Origin: Streptomyces rugosispiralis
GTDB taxonomy: Bacteria; Actinomycetota; Actinomycetes; Streptomycetales; Streptomycetaceae
Assembly (NCBI RefSeq): GCF_024505145.1
Contig: NZ_JANIAA010000013.1
Location: 1-64,000, forward strand
Reading direction: 5' to 3'
Length of the DNA: 64,000 nucleotides
Made by a program: the position numbers and the translations under genes. The notes under the pieces were generated by a model. That model saw only the letters and a program-made list of their open reading frames with translations. It searched no databases and was not told the origin of the DNA. This document shows, in pieces, positions 26,925-36,065 of this stretch; the stretch's first letter is position 1; each line of letters opens with the position of its first letter.

Positions 26925-28913
26925 TCACGACACTTGCGTATGCATGCCGACGGCGGAGACGACTCCCACGCCCACCCCTCGGCGCAACCCTCTCGGTCCC
27001 GGCCTCAGCACCCCGTCGCGGCCCAGCCGCACGGGGTTCGCACCGCCCAGTACGGGCGGCGGCAGCGGGACGAACGCGGTGTCCACACCGACCGTGGACC
27101 GCGAACCGACCACGAAGCCCGCGCCGCCGGTGCGTACCGACCCCACCGTGTGCGCGGGCGCCTGCCGCTCCACCAGCCGCCGCAGCGCCGTCGCGTCCAC
27201 CGATCCGGCGGGCAGCAGCAGCCGGAACCGGTGCGCGTGCGCGGTGAACGGGTCGCTGTCCGGCGCGCCGAAGGCGCGCAGCGGCGCCGCGCCGAGCGCC
27301 GTGCCGCCGACCCGGAAGCGGCTCGCCGAGCGGCCGAACAGCCTTATGGCGCCGAGCCCTTGGTCGGTTCCCCGGCCCTGGTCCCGCGCCGCCCGCAGAT
27401 GGGCCCAGCGGCGGTCCGCCGCCAGTTCGTCCACGACCGGGGCCACCCCGAACACGATGCGCACCGCCTCGCGCAGCGCCCATGGCGTGCCCCGGCGCCG
27501 GTAGAGCTCCGGGGCGGCGGCCAGCAGCGCACGCCGGGTGCGGGCGTCCCAGCCCGCCTCGAACGACAGGCCGAGCAGCCCGGCCAGCCACGGCAGCGCC
27601 CGGTCCGGGACGCCTGCGGGGTCGAGCAGCGACGGATACCGCTCGATCACCCGGTCGAGCTGGGCGAGCGTGGCGTCGAACAGCGACAGGAAGCGCTCGG
27701 TGAAGTCGTCGGCCGCGGGGTCCTCGCGGAAGGCGGGCGGCAGCAGATCGGCGCTGGTGACCCGGGGGAAGTCCAGCCGGACGCGGCGCAGCACCGGAGT
27801 CGAGGCGCCGTCGCCGGACAGCCGCAGCCGCAGCCGCAGAAAGCGGCCGGGCGGCTGGTCGACGAGGAAGTCCGTGACCCCCGGGGCCGACGTCTGCCAG
27901 TCGCTCTCGTCGTACCGCCCGTCCTCGCTCACCACGATCTCGACGGCGGCCGCCGTACCGGCGGGCACCTCGGCGTCCAGGCGCACGCGGTGCCAGCGGC
28001 ACCGCGAAATCCCGCTGTCGATGAGGGTGGTGAGATACGAACCACTGGTGACGTACGCGTCGGTGGCGGGTGGCGCGGGGTCCCGGGGCAGGCCCTGCCA
28101 GCTGAAGCAGACGGCCTCGGGGCCCTCCGGGCCGTTCTCGGTCAGGCAGAATCCGCCCTCACCGTTCTCACCGTTCTCACCGTCCTCGTCGGCCGAGGTG
28201 AGCGTGGACGGCGGCAGGGCCGCGGCCAGCTCGTCCACGGTGACGGGGCGGAAGGGGCCGCGGTGACCGCCCCGGTGGATGCCGAGCCGTCCGCCGTCGT
28301 CGGTCAGCAGCCACACGCTCCGCTCCGGGCCGGTGCGCAGGCCGATGATCTCGCCGCGCACACCGGTGCGCAGCACCCCGCGAGGGCCACCAGTCGAGTC
28401 GAACCGCCGCAGGTCCGTGCTGCCCCGGCAGGCCACCAGGACCTCGTCATCTGGGCCCAGGGCGGCCCACCGGGGCCGCTCGGCCCGGATCACACCGGCG
28501 AGTTGGCCGCCCTCACGGCGCCACACCAGGACCCGGTCGGACTCCACCACGGCCAGCCGGTGTCCGCGCGCGGCGACCGAGACCGGTTCGCGCAGCGGGT
28601 CGGGGTCGCAGCCGGACGGCCAGACGGGGGCGAAGGCAACGCCGCACCCGTCACGGCGCAGCAGCCGCCGCTCGCCGGGGACGAGCAGGTACCAGCCGCA
28701 CGGCCCGCACCCGGGCGCGAGGCGGGGGTCGGGGAACCACGGCAGCAGCCGGTCCCTGGTGGGGCCCTCCGGCGCGGCACCGCGGTGGGCGAGCCGGAGT
28801 CCGGCCGGGTCCTCGAAGCCGACGATGCCGTCAGCCTGCTGGAGGTCCCCCTGGTCCCAGCCGACGTGAACGTCGAGGAGGCGGAAGGTCGCGGGGTGCG
28901 GGGTGCACGTCAT
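26925..28913 (-). CDS. Baseplate protein with gpI-like (tail protein I) domain
   Basis: A 662-residue protein. Residues 1-240 resemble beta-propeller blades (repeated VAV/WLL strands with DDG turns), and an acidic GEN repeat is at about 240-252 (three 9-bp units). Residues 385-520 carry the tail protein I signature: LLPPAFRE, then FLSLFDATLAQLDRVIERYP, LPWLAGLLGL and LYRRRGTPWALREAVRIVFG. In phage and eCIS baseplates this protein joins the J proteins in the wedge. The start overlaps the stop of the second J-like gene (ATGA). The propeller fusion makes it much longer than classical gpI (about 180-240 residues) and could provide a surface-binding function. Confidence 0.85.
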   Translation of the reverse strand: MTCTPHPATFRLLDVHVGWDQGDLQQADGIVGFEDPAGLRLAHRGAAPEGPTRDRLLPWFPDPRLAPGCGPCGWYLLVPGERRLLRRDGCGVAFAPVWPSGCDPDPLREPVSVAARGHRLAVVESDRVLVWRREGGQLAGVIRAERPRWAALGPDDEVLVACRGSTDLRRFDSTGGPRGVLRTGVRGEIIGLRTGPERSVWLLTDDGGRLGIHRGGHRGPFRPVTVDELAAALPPSTLTSADEDGENGENGEGGFCLTENGPEGPEAVCFSWQGLPRDPAPPATDAYVTSGSYLTTLIDSGISRCRWHRVRLDAEVPAGTAAAVEIVVSEDGRYDESDWQTSAPGVTDFLVDQPPGRFLRLRLRLSGDGASTPVLRRVRLDFPRVTSADLLPPAFREDPAADDFTERFLSLFDATLAQLDRVIERYPSLLDPAGVPDRALPWLAGLLGLSFEAGWDARTRRALLAAAPELYRRRGTPWALREAVRIVFGVAPVVDELAADRRWAHLRAARDQGRGTDQGLGAIRLFGRSASRFRVGGTALGAAPLRAFGAPDSDPFTAHAHRFRLLLPAGSVDATALRRLVERQAPAHTVGSVRTGGAGFVVGSRSTVGVDTAFVPLPPPVLGGANPVRLGRDGVLRPGPRGLRRGVGVGVVSAVGMHTQVS

Positions 28914-30967
28914 GGCTGGTCTCCTACCGGGATCAGCAGCGGTCGCTCCGGCCAGACGAGGGTGTGGGGCGGGAGGGCGTGGTCGGTGCAGGGCGGGCGG
29001 CGCACTCCGTCGACGGTGAGCGAGAGCCGGGTGACGGCCAGCACGCCCTCGACCGCCAGGAGCCGCCGGACCAGCGCCGTATGGCGCAGCGCACCGCCGA
29101 AGGGCCAGCCCGCGCCGTCCTCCCCGCCGCGCAGCGGATCGAGGTAGGTGCGCACCGCGTCCCCGGCCCGGGCCAGGACGGCGGCCCGGTCGAGGTCCGG
29201 GTCGAGGGCCACCCAGGACTCCACTCCGACGCGGCGGTACGGCGCGGGGGCGGCGACCACCGTGACCCCGGCGGGAGCGGCTTCGCGGATGAGGAAGTCG
29301 GCGACGGCCTTCAGGGTCGCGGCGGTGGCGACCGGCGGTTCGTCCGGGTCGCCGCCCGGCGGTACGGGTGGTACGACGAGGACGCCCACCACGCCCGGGA
29401 TCGGCACCCCGGCGAAGTCGGGGTGCAGACCGGGCACGCCCCGGGCGCGGGCCACCGAGGCGCCGGGCGCGCGGGTGGCGAGCTGCCCGTAGTCGGCCGG
29501 GGCCACGGCCCGGCCGCGGGCCCGCAGTTCACCGGCGCCGCGGCGCATGGCGTCGGCATCGGGCTCGGCGTCCGTTCCGCCGGAGGCCGGGAAGGGGTTG
29601 CTCACACCGGTGACGAACGGCAGCGCGGTCACCACCCCGTTGACCGCGCCCGCCGCCACCGCCCCGGCGGCGCCGCCGCCCACGCGGTAGCGCACGGCGC
29701 GGACGTTGCGGAAGCCGGGCGGGACGGCGGCGCCGCTCACGCCGTCCCCGAAGGTCACCTCGCCGCTCTCGTGGTCCACGGTGAACACCCGGTCGTCGGC
29801 GCCGTATCCGGCCAGGCTCTCCACCTCACGCCACCGGGACGAGGTGCCGGCCGCGGCACCGGCCGAGGTGCCGAACACATCGCCGCCCGTGTCGTCGTCC
29901 ACCTCGATGACCACCGATCCGGCGAGGATGGGCACCTGGCTGAGCTTCATGCGCCGCAGCCCGGTCGTCGCCGGGTCCTGGACGGGCTGCGGCGGCTCGT
30001 CGCGGATGGTGCGGGCGGCGGTGGCGGCGACCAGGTTCAGCCGCAGCCCGGACAGCACGGGCGCGGGTCCGGCGAAGGCGCCGTGCGCGATCCGCAGGCG
30101 CAGCCAGCGCAGCCGGGGCCGGGTGCCGGACGGACTGCCCGGCTCCCATGACCGCGGCACCCGCAGTTCGACGGTCCCGCTGGCGCCGAACCCGGCGGTG
30201 GAGTCCCGCATCAGCTCGGCGGGGACGAGCCGGCTTCCGTCCAGTACGTCCCAGCGCAGCAGCGGCGCGGGCGGCAGCGGCGTCGTGCCGCCGGAGGCCG
30301 CGGGGGCGGGCGGAGCGGCGACGACCACGAAGCCCAGCGACAGCCGCGGATAGGGGGCGGCCGGTCCGGCGATTCCGATCCACAGCGCGTTCCCGGGCCG
30401 CGGGTCGCGGCCGAAGGGCTCGAAGGGGCGGCTGGGCCCGGCCGGTCCCAGCGGCAGGGCCTGGATCGTTCCGGCCTCCTGGACGGCGAGATCGGCGAGG
30501 GTGGCCGGAGTGGCGTACAGGTCCTGGTCGGTCTCGTAGACGACCTGGCCCGCCGGGGTCGAGGCGGCGCTCTGGAACCCGGCGGGGACGAGCACCGAGG
30601 CACCGTCCGGCGGGTTGACGGTGAACTCCAGGAGCGTCGCCGCCGCTCCGGCCGGACGGCGCCGCACACCCGCCGTCGTCAGGTGTTCGGCCAGCACCTT
30701 CTCCGGCAGCCGGTTGACACGGCCGAGGACGGGTTCGGTCTGGGTGCCGAAGAGGCGGACGAGGGCGACACCGGCGTCCTGCCGGTCGGGGTCGGTCCAG
30801 TCCGGGGTGTAACCCGCGATCCGGCCGCGGACGTCGGCGCGTACGGCCTCGCGGGTGGCGTCGACCAGTTCGGGCTGGACGCCGGTCGGTCCGGGGCCGG
30901 GCACGATCCGCCCGTCCTCGCGCTCCCGTTCCCGCGCGTCCCTCTCCCACCACACCTCGCCGGTCAT
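28910..30967 (-). CDS. Baseplate J-like protein 2 (Cis12/Afp12-like)
   Basis: A 685-residue baseplate wedge protein starting at an ATG that overlaps the stop of the first J-like gene. It shows the J-family order: a helical N-terminus with DWTDPDRQDAGVALVRLFGTQTE, a RLPEKVL stretch, central beta domains, a VDHESGEVTFGDGVSG loop, and the C-terminal DYGQLATRAPGASVARARGV region typical of gpJ/gp6-like proteins. Two J-type proteins in succession are normal in Afp/PVC/eCIS operons (11 and 12), where they form the heterodimeric wedge around the spike. The GC-rich frame earlier in the strand is an antisense artefact, so this start is preferred. Confidence 0.9.
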   Translation of the reverse strand: MTGEVWWERDAREREREDGRIVPGPGPTGVQPELVDATREAVRADVRGRIAGYTPDWTDPDRQDAGVALVRLFGTQTEPVLGRVNRLPEKVLAEHLTTAGVRRRPAGAAATLLEFTVNPPDGASVLVPAGFQSAASTPAGQVVYETDQDLYATPATLADLAVQEAGTIQALPLGPAGPSRPFEPFGRDPRPGNALWIGIAGPAAPYPRLSLGFVVVAAPPAPAASGGTTPLPPAPLLRWDVLDGSRLVPAELMRDSTAGFGASGTVELRVPRSWEPGSPSGTRPRLRWLRLRIAHGAFAGPAPVLSGLRLNLVAATAARTIRDEPPQPVQDPATTGLRRMKLSQVPILAGSVVIEVDDDTGGDVFGTSAGAAAGTSSRWREVESLAGYGADDRVFTVDHESGEVTFGDGVSGAAVPPGFRNVRAVRYRVGGGAAGAVAAGAVNGVVTALPFVTGVSNPFPASGGTDAEPDADAMRRGAGELRARGRAVAPADYGQLATRAPGASVARARGVPGLHPDFAGVPIPGVVGVLVVPPVPPGGDPDEPPVATAATLKAVADFLIREAAPAGVTVVAAPAPYRRVGVESWVALDPDLDRAAVLARAGDAVRTYLDPLRGGEDGAGWPFGGALRHTALVRRLLAVEGVLAVTRLSLTVDGVRRPPCTDHALPPHTLVWPERPLLIPVGDQP

Positions 30968-32904
30968 ACCAGCCCCTCCCCCGGTTCGACGGCGGGCACG
31001 ATCCGGGTGTGGACCGTCCGCAGGACGGGAAGCTCCCCGGCGCCGAGCGGCACCTCGTCGCACTCCTCTACCGCGTCGGCCCCGTCGAGGCCGATCGCCA
31101 CCGCCGCGAGGTCCGCGAGGTCGCCCAGCGCCCGCTGTGCGGCCCGCAGCAGGGCCGAGGGCCGCAGCGGCTGTCCGAACGGCCAGCCGTCCTGGTCCGC
31201 ACCGCCCACGAGCGGGTCGAGGAAGCGGCGCAGCGCGGCGGTGAGCGCGGTGGACACGCGGGTGACGTCCGCCGGATCGCCCGAGAGGGTCACGCGCAGC
31301 GTCACCTCGCGGTAGCGGGGAGCGCGGACGAAGACCTCGGAGGTGAGCAGCCGGGCCTGTTCGAGGTGGGCGGCGGCCGCGCGCAGCATCCCGGGGTCGG
31401 GGAGCGGCGCGGCCACGAAGTCCTCGCGGATGAGGTCGTCCCGGGGCGCGGCCGGGACGATATGGACGGTCACCGCCCCGGGCACCGTGGCGCACGGGAA
31501 GCCGGGGTGCGCGCCGACGGCCGGGTAGGCGCGGGCGATGGCGACGCCGGGTGTGGCACGCGCCAGGGTGACGTAGTCCTCGGCGGTGACCGCGCGGGTC
31601 ACCTCCCCCAGGGAGGCGGCGGCGCGGCGGCGCGCCTCGGTGATGGTCTCGGGGTCGGTGCCGCCTTCGGCCCGTACGAGGTTGGCGGCCGAGACCGCGC
31701 CCGGAAGGTCCTGGGCGGGCAGCCAGTTGCCGGTCATGCCGCCGTTGCCGATCCGGCCGCCGCCGGTCAGGTAGTCGATGTGCGCGTCCGGGTCCGGGTG
31801 CGGGATGCGCCCGGTGAGTCCGTCGCCGAACACCAGCGCGCCCTCGGCGCGGTCGAGCACGAAGATCCGGTCGGCCGGGGAGCCGAAGGTGAAGTCCGGT
31901 GCGGGCCGCCACTCCTGGCCCGCCAGGCGCAGCGTCGCCTCCAGCAGGCGGTCGGCGGCGTCCGGCAGGACCAGATGCTGGCCGGGCAGCCGGAGCCAGG
32001 CGCCGATCTGGTCCCGGAGGTCGGCGCCGCTCACGGTGCGGTTCCGGCGGTGGCGTGCGGCGGAGGCGTTGACGGCGAGTTGGAGCAGGCGGGGCGGGGC
32101 CGCGTAGGTGGCGGCCGGGGTGGACACCAGGAGCCCGGTGTCCCGCGTGGACCAGTCGGCCGGGGGGTGGAGCCGGACCACACCGGACCGTCTGAGCCCG
32201 CCCGTGCCGTCCTCGACCTTCTGATACGCACCGGAGATGTCCGTGCCCGGCCGGAACCAGGACCAGGTCAGCTCGGCGGGAGGCGGTACGTCGGCGACCG
32301 CGCCGGGCAGCCACGACGGCGCGGACGCGGCGGGCGCGTCCAGCTCGACGAGCAGCCCGATCGGGCCGGGCGCGGGGTGGTCCCCGGTGAGCGGCAGGGT
32401 GAACCGGACCCGCGCCGGGGCGCCGTCGCCCGCCAGCAGCGCGACGCCGCGCCGGGCCCGCAGATCCGCCGTGCGGTCGCGGTCGGTCCACACGGTGACC
32501 TCGCCGTCCTCGGCGAGCGGCAGCACGGCCGTGTCGTCGTCGAGGGTGAAGATCACCTCCCCGGTGGGGTCCCGCGTCAGCGCCGTCCCGGCGGGGACGA
32601 GCGGGACCGCGGTGCCTTCCTGCCGGGCGGCGAGGCGCAGCACGGTGGCGGCGGGGCGGGCGGGGCGCGGCGGTTCGAGGCCGAGCAGCCGCAGTATGGC
32701 CACCACGAGCGCGTCCGGCACCTGGTCGAGCCAGTACAGCCGCTGCTCGAGGAGGTAGGCGAAGAGTTCGAGGAGGGTGACGCCGGGGTCGACGGGCGCG
32801 TGCAGCGTCCAGGTGCCGTCGGACTCGGCGGGGATCCGGCGGCGGATCGCCGCCATCATGTCGGCCCAGGTGAGGTCGTCCAGTTTCGGCGGGGGCAGGG
32901 TCAT
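30964..32904 (-). CDS. Baseplate J-like protein 1 (Cis11/Afp11-like)
   Basis: A 646-residue protein with the gpJ/gp6 architecture. The N-terminal region has PVDPGVTLLELFAYLLEQRLYWLDQ and is followed by variable beta domains. Then come GALVFGDGLTGRIP (about 355-370), a GGTDPETITEARRRAA stretch and TAEDYVTLARATPGVAIARA (about 435-460), the conserved J core. Its C-terminus includes FLDPLVGGADQDGWPFGQPLRPS, a common end of these wedge proteins. ATGA overlap with the gp25 gene upstream and with the second J gene downstream indicates tight co-translation. Together with gp25 and the second J protein it forms the inner baseplate. Confidence 0.92.
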   Translation of the reverse strand: MTLPPPKLDDLTWADMMAAIRRRIPAESDGTWTLHAPVDPGVTLLELFAYLLEQRLYWLDQVPDALVVAILRLLGLEPPRPARPAATVLRLAARQEGTAVPLVPAGTALTRDPTGEVIFTLDDDTAVLPLAEDGEVTVWTDRDRTADLRARRGVALLAGDGAPARVRFTLPLTGDHPAPGPIGLLVELDAPAASAPSWLPGAVADVPPPAELTWSWFRPGTDISGAYQKVEDGTGGLRRSGVVRLHPPADWSTRDTGLLVSTPAATYAAPPRLLQLAVNASAARHRRNRTVSGADLRDQIGAWLRLPGQHLVLPDAADRLLEATLRLAGQEWRPAPDFTFGSPADRIFVLDRAEGALVFGDGLTGRIPHPDPDAHIDYLTGGGRIGNGGMTGNWLPAQDLPGAVSAANLVRAEGGTDPETITEARRRAAASLGEVTRAVTAEDYVTLARATPGVAIARAYPAVGAHPGFPCATVPGAVTVHIVPAAPRDDLIREDFVAAPLPDPGMLRAAAAHLEQARLLTSEVFVRAPRYREVTLRVTLSGDPADVTRVSTALTAALRRFLDPLVGGADQDGWPFGQPLRPSALLRAAQRALGDLADLAAVAIGLDGADAVEECDEVPLGAGELPVLRTVHTRIVPAVEPGEGLV

Positions 32905-33323
32905 GGTGTGCCCCCGGTGAGGCCCGTGGGTCCGGTGAGCCCGGTGTAGAACGGGAACACCAGGTTCGCCTTGGTGTTGCTGCGCCGGATGCGGTAGACG
33001 ATCGAGACGGTGATCCGCGACTCGTCGGCCGGGTCGGCCTCCGCGCGGACCTCCTCCAGTTCCACCCGTGGCTCATGGTCGCGGACGGCGACGGCGATCG
33101 ACTGCTCCAGGTCGCGCAGGTTCTGCACACTGCCGGGCGCGAACACCAACTCCTGTGCGTGGGTGCCCAGTTCGGGCCGCATCACCCGCTCGCCGGTGCC
33201 GGTGCGGAGCAGCGCCCGCAGACAGTGCTCGATGCTCTCCTCGCCGACGGCGTATCCGAGCCGCCCGGACGCGTCGGGCAGGATCGGGAACCGCCAGCCG
33301 GTCCCGAGGAACTCCTCGCTCAT
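32901..33323 (-). CDS. gp25-like baseplate protein (Cis9/Afp9-like)
   Basis: A 140-residue protein of the T4 gp25/IraD fold. It shows a GWRFPILPD start, ESIEHCLRALLRTGTGERVMRPELGT (the conserved LRTxxGERxMRPxxG motif), a helix with LRDLEQSIAVAVRDHEPRV, and a final strand pair. The C-terminal tail has a GLTGPTGLTGGTP repeat. gp25-like proteins nucleate the baseplate wedge and the first sheath ring. The start overlaps the stop of the spike gene and the end overlaps the J1 start. Confidence 0.94.
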   Translation of the reverse strand: MSEEFLGTGWRFPILPDASGRLGYAVGEESIEHCLRALLRTGTGERVMRPELGTHAQELVFAPGSVQNLRDLEQSIAVAVRDHEPRVELEEVRAEADPADESRITVSIVYRIRRSNTKANLVFPFYTGLTGPTGLTGGTP

Positions 33324-34021
33324 GCCGTCCTCGCCTTCTTCGCCAGCACGGCGGGGGTGAGCGGCGGGGTCGGCGGGCCGGTGGGCCCGGCGGCGGACGG
33401 ATGGGTGTGGGTGTTGAACGCCTGGAGCAGCGCGTTGCCGAGCACGAGCGGTTCGGTGGCGCCGCCGCCGAGGTCGATGGAGGGGGAATCGACCGTCAGC
33501 TTGGGCGCCTTGAGGGTGATCTCGCCCTGCGCGGTGACGGTGACACTGCCGCCCTCGGCGGCGGTGATGCGGATCGCCTTGCCCTGGTCGTCCAGCTCCA
33601 CGACGTGTCCGGCGGCGGAGGTGATCCGTACCGCGGCCTTGGACTCGGTGTCGTCCAGGAGCACCTCATGGCCGTGCCGGGTCCGGATGAGCTTCTGGTC
33701 GCGGCCTTCGGTGCGGGCGGTCGGCGGCTTGTCCTCGCCGTTGTAGAGGCCGCCGAGCACGATCGGGTACCGCATGTCCCCGTGGACGAAGGCGACGAGC
33801 ACCTCATCGCCCTTCTCGGGGACGAACACCGAGCCGTAGCCGCCTCCCGCGTAGAGCTGGCCGACCCGGACCCAGTCGGTGACCGTGGTGTCGTCGAACC
33901 ACGGGAACTTCAGCTTGACCTGGCCCTCGTCGTCGCCCTCGTTCTCCACGACGAGCGCCTCGACCACGCCGTAGTAGCGCTTGTCGGTGGAGCGAGCGCG
34001 TGGCGTGCCCCTCATCGTCAC
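33320..34021 (-). CDS. Spike protein with gp5/VgrG OB-fold and beta-helix
   Basis: A 233-residue protein holding the second half of a VgrG. An OB-fold (about 12-110) includes VKLKFPWFDD and GDEVLVAFVHGDMRYPIVLGGLYNG; it is followed by repeated short strands with ITxxxxxVTVTAQGEITLKAPK, typical of the gp5 beta-prism needle. The C-terminus has THTHPSAAGPTGPP, a common needle-tip ending. The gp27-like half is a separate gene upstream, with ATGA overlap, so the spike is split as in T4 rather than fused as in VgrG. No PAAR tip gene was found nearby. Confidence 0.92.
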   Translation of the reverse strand: MTMRGTPRARSTDKRYYGVVEALVVENEGDDEGQVKLKFPWFDDTTVTDWVRVGQLYAGGGYGSVFVPEKGDEVLVAFVHGDMRYPIVLGGLYNGEDKPPTARTEGRDQKLIRTRHGHEVLLDDTESKAAVRITSAAGHVVELDDQGKAIRITAAEGGSVTVTAQGEITLKAPKLTVDSPSIDLGGGATEPLVLGNALLQAFNTHTHPSAAGPTGPPTPPLTPAVLAKKARTA

Positions 34022-35199
34022 TGGGCCCCCTGATGGATCCGCCGTGCGGTGAACTGGGTGAAGAAACCACCGGTGTTGAGGGTGTGCTCGACCCGCTTGA
34101 CGAAGTAGGTGCCGGAGAAGCGGTGGCCGAGGCCGTAGATCTCCAGGTTGTCGCCGGGCCGCAGTTCGGGCAGGCCGGCCACCTTGCCGGTCGCGGTGAT
34201 GAACTCGTAGGCGCGCTCGCGCAGCAGGCTGATCGCCAGTTCGCGGGCCTCCTGGTCGCTGCCGACCGGGGCGTCGACCACGACCTCCTGGCGGCCCTGC
34301 AGGGTGGACTCGGCGACCTGCGGTCCGCTCTGCCCGTCGGCCGTGTTCTGCCCGGCCGGGAGGTTCTCGGCGGTCGCGGTGAACGCGATCGACTGTTTGG
34401 TACGGGGGTCCCAGCCGCGCACGGTGACCTTGCTGACCTGCTGGGAGACGGTCAGCGTCGGGGTGAACTCCATCAGGTTGGGGACCAGCCCCTCGGGCCG
34501 GCCGGTGGGGCCGGTGCTCAGCCCGGGTGCGTACGCCAGCCGGTACAGCCGGATCGGGCGGCCGTCGCGGCCGTCGGTCGGCTTGGTGAAGTACAGCGTG
34601 TCCTCGCCGGTCTTCGCGTCCGGCAGGATGTAGCAGTCGAAGTCCAGCCGCTTGGCCCGCTCCAGCAGGAACGTCGCGTCGTCCTGGTTCTTCTGCACCA
34701 CCAGGTCATGGGTGGGCCCTTCCCGGGTGACCTCGATGCGCAGGTGGTTGCGCTGGGCGATCCGCTCGGCGATGCGCCAGTCCGGCAGATTGCGGTAGAT
34801 CTTGGTCTCGTTCTCGGTGGGCTTGCGGTCCTTGAGCCGCAGCAGCCCGTCCACTCCGCTGACCTGCACGGTGGGCGACGCGCCGTCGGTGAACTTCGGG
34901 CTGAGCGTGGAGATGGTCCCGGTGGCGACGGTGAGCAGCTTGTCGGCGTAGCCGAGCCGGACCGAGACCCGGCCGCCGAGCCGGAAGCGCGGCGAATCGC
35001 TGTGCTTGAACCGCAGATTGACGTCGTCCCAGTTGTTCAGGGTGAGATCGAAGCCGGACAGCTCGTCGAGGTCCCGGTTCACCTTGATGTCGATGATGTC
35101 GTTCTTGGTGGACGGGTCCATCTCCAGGCCCTCGATGCGCACATCGAACTCGGGCGCGTACCGGTCGGGCGAGGCGACCTCGGGGGTGGGGGTGCTCAT
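34018..35199 (-). CDS. gp27/VgrG-N-like spike hub (Cis8-like)
   Basis: A 393-residue protein of the phage late control D/gp27 type: FDVRIEGLEMDPST start, LSGFDLTLNNWDD, VSVRLGYADKLLTVATGTISTLSP, a DATFLLERAKRLDFDCYILPD stretch, and VSKVTVRGWDPRTKQ. It lacks the OB-fold, which is in the next gene. The hub trimer connects the inner tube with the spike. It starts at an ATG 11 nt after the LysM gene stop and overlaps the gp5-like gene by 4 nt. Confidence 0.93.
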   Translation of the reverse strand: MSTPTPEVASPDRYAPEFDVRIEGLEMDPSTKNDIIDIKVNRDLDELSGFDLTLNNWDDVNLRFKHSDSPRFRLGGRVSVRLGYADKLLTVATGTISTLSPKFTDGASPTVQVSGVDGLLRLKDRKPTENETKIYRNLPDWRIAERIAQRNHLRIEVTREGPTHDLVVQKNQDDATFLLERAKRLDFDCYILPDAKTGEDTLYFTKPTDGRDGRPIRLYRLAYAPGLSTGPTGRPEGLVPNLMEFTPTLTVSQQVSKVTVRGWDPRTKQSIAFTATAENLPAGQNTADGQSGPQVAESTLQGRQEVVVDAPVGSDQEARELAISLLRERAYEFITATGKVAGLPELRPGDNLEIYGLGHRFSGTYFVKRVEHTLNTGGFFTQFTARRIHQGAQ

Positions 35200-35209
35200 C
35201 GCGCGCTCC

Positions 35210-35881
35210 TCACGCCAGCCGGGGCACGGTCAGCACCCGGCCCGGCCGCAGGTCCCGTGGGTCGCTGATGCCATTGGCACGCGCCAGCTCCCGCCAGGCG
35301 TCGGGCCGCCGGTACAGCGCGGCGGAGATGGAGCTGAGCGTGTCGCCGCGCCGCACCACATAGCTCTTCTCCACCGTGGGCGACGACCGGGGCGTCTCGG
35401 CGACCTGCGCGGCGGCGGTGCGGAACTCCTTGAGCGAGAGGTCCAGCATGGCCCGCAGCGGCACCCCGTCCGGCCGGAACAGCTGGTAGTTGACGTCCAG
35501 CTTCTCCACGACGCCGGTGAAGACCTCCTCGTCCCAGACGAACCGCACGACCGGTGGCGCGTGTTCGCGGCTGTCGGGCCGCAGCAGGTCGCGCACCGCA
35601 TTGACGTAGGCCTTCCGTACGTTCTCCAGGGTGTCGGAGGTGTCCACCAGCGCCTGCACGGTGAGGGTCTCCGTGCCGCCGCGGACGTACTGCAGGGGCG
35701 GTGTCTCCAGGCCGGGGATGGTGATCTCGGCGAAGGTGTTGCTCTTGCTCAGCTTGTAGTCGGTGGGGTTGAACCGCAGCGGGATCCGCCGCTGCCGCTC
35801 GTCGGCGATCACCGGCCGGACGATCTCCAGCCGGGCGCGGGCGGCACCCTGCCGGGCGAAGGACACGGGCGTCACGCTCAT
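35210..35881 (-). CDS. LysM-domain tube/baseplate adaptor (Cis7/Afp7-like)
   Basis: A 223-residue protein. The N-terminal 160 residues carry RIPLRFNPTDYKLSKSNTFAEI, ETLTVQALVDTSDTLENVRK and VRFVWDEEVFTGVVEKLDVNYQLF, the core of the CIS tube-baseplate adaptor. A LysM motif at about 170-222 follows (YVVRRGDTLSSISAALYRRPDAWRELARANG). In this setting LysM is a structural part of gp53/Afp7-type adaptors rather than proof of peptidoglycan binding. ATGA overlap with the small gene upstream. Confidence 0.94.
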   Translation of the reverse strand: MSVTPVSFARQGAARARLEIVRPVIADERQRRIPLRFNPTDYKLSKSNTFAEITIPGLETPPLQYVRGGTETLTVQALVDTSDTLENVRKAYVNAVRDLLRPDSREHAPPVVRFVWDEEVFTGVVEKLDVNYQLFRPDGVPLRAMLDLSLKEFRTAAAQVAETPRSSPTVEKSYVVRRGDTLSSISAALYRRPDAWRELARANGISDPRDLRPGRVLTVPRLA

Positions 35882-36060
35882 GGCGCCTCCCCGTCGCCGA
35901 AACGGCGTTCCGCCTCGGTGTGTGTGGCGCGTGCGCACTGGTCCTCGTACAACTTCGCCCACGCCTGGATGTGCTGGTTGAACAGACGGGTGAACACGGC
36001 GCCGTCGTCGCCCTCCACCTGGAACCGGACCTCGAGGTGGTGAATGGTCACCTTCGGCAC
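35878..36060 (-). CDS. Small injection-system protein (DUF5908/Afp6-like)
   Basis: A 60-residue protein between the second tube and the LysM adaptor, where Afp/PVC loci encode a small DUF5908 protein. It starts VTIHHLEVRFQVEGDDG, close to the IEIRELVIRVxV pattern of that family, followed by a helix and a charged tail. I used the GTG at 36060, with GGGAGG about 8 nt upstream; a GTG at 36069 overlapping the tube stop would add three residues. The role of DUF5908 proteins is not established. Confidence 0.72.
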   Translation of the reverse strand: MPKVTIHHLEVRFQVEGDDGAVFTRLFNQHIQAWAKLYEDQCARATHTEAERRFGDGEAP

Positions 36061-36065
36061 CTCGG

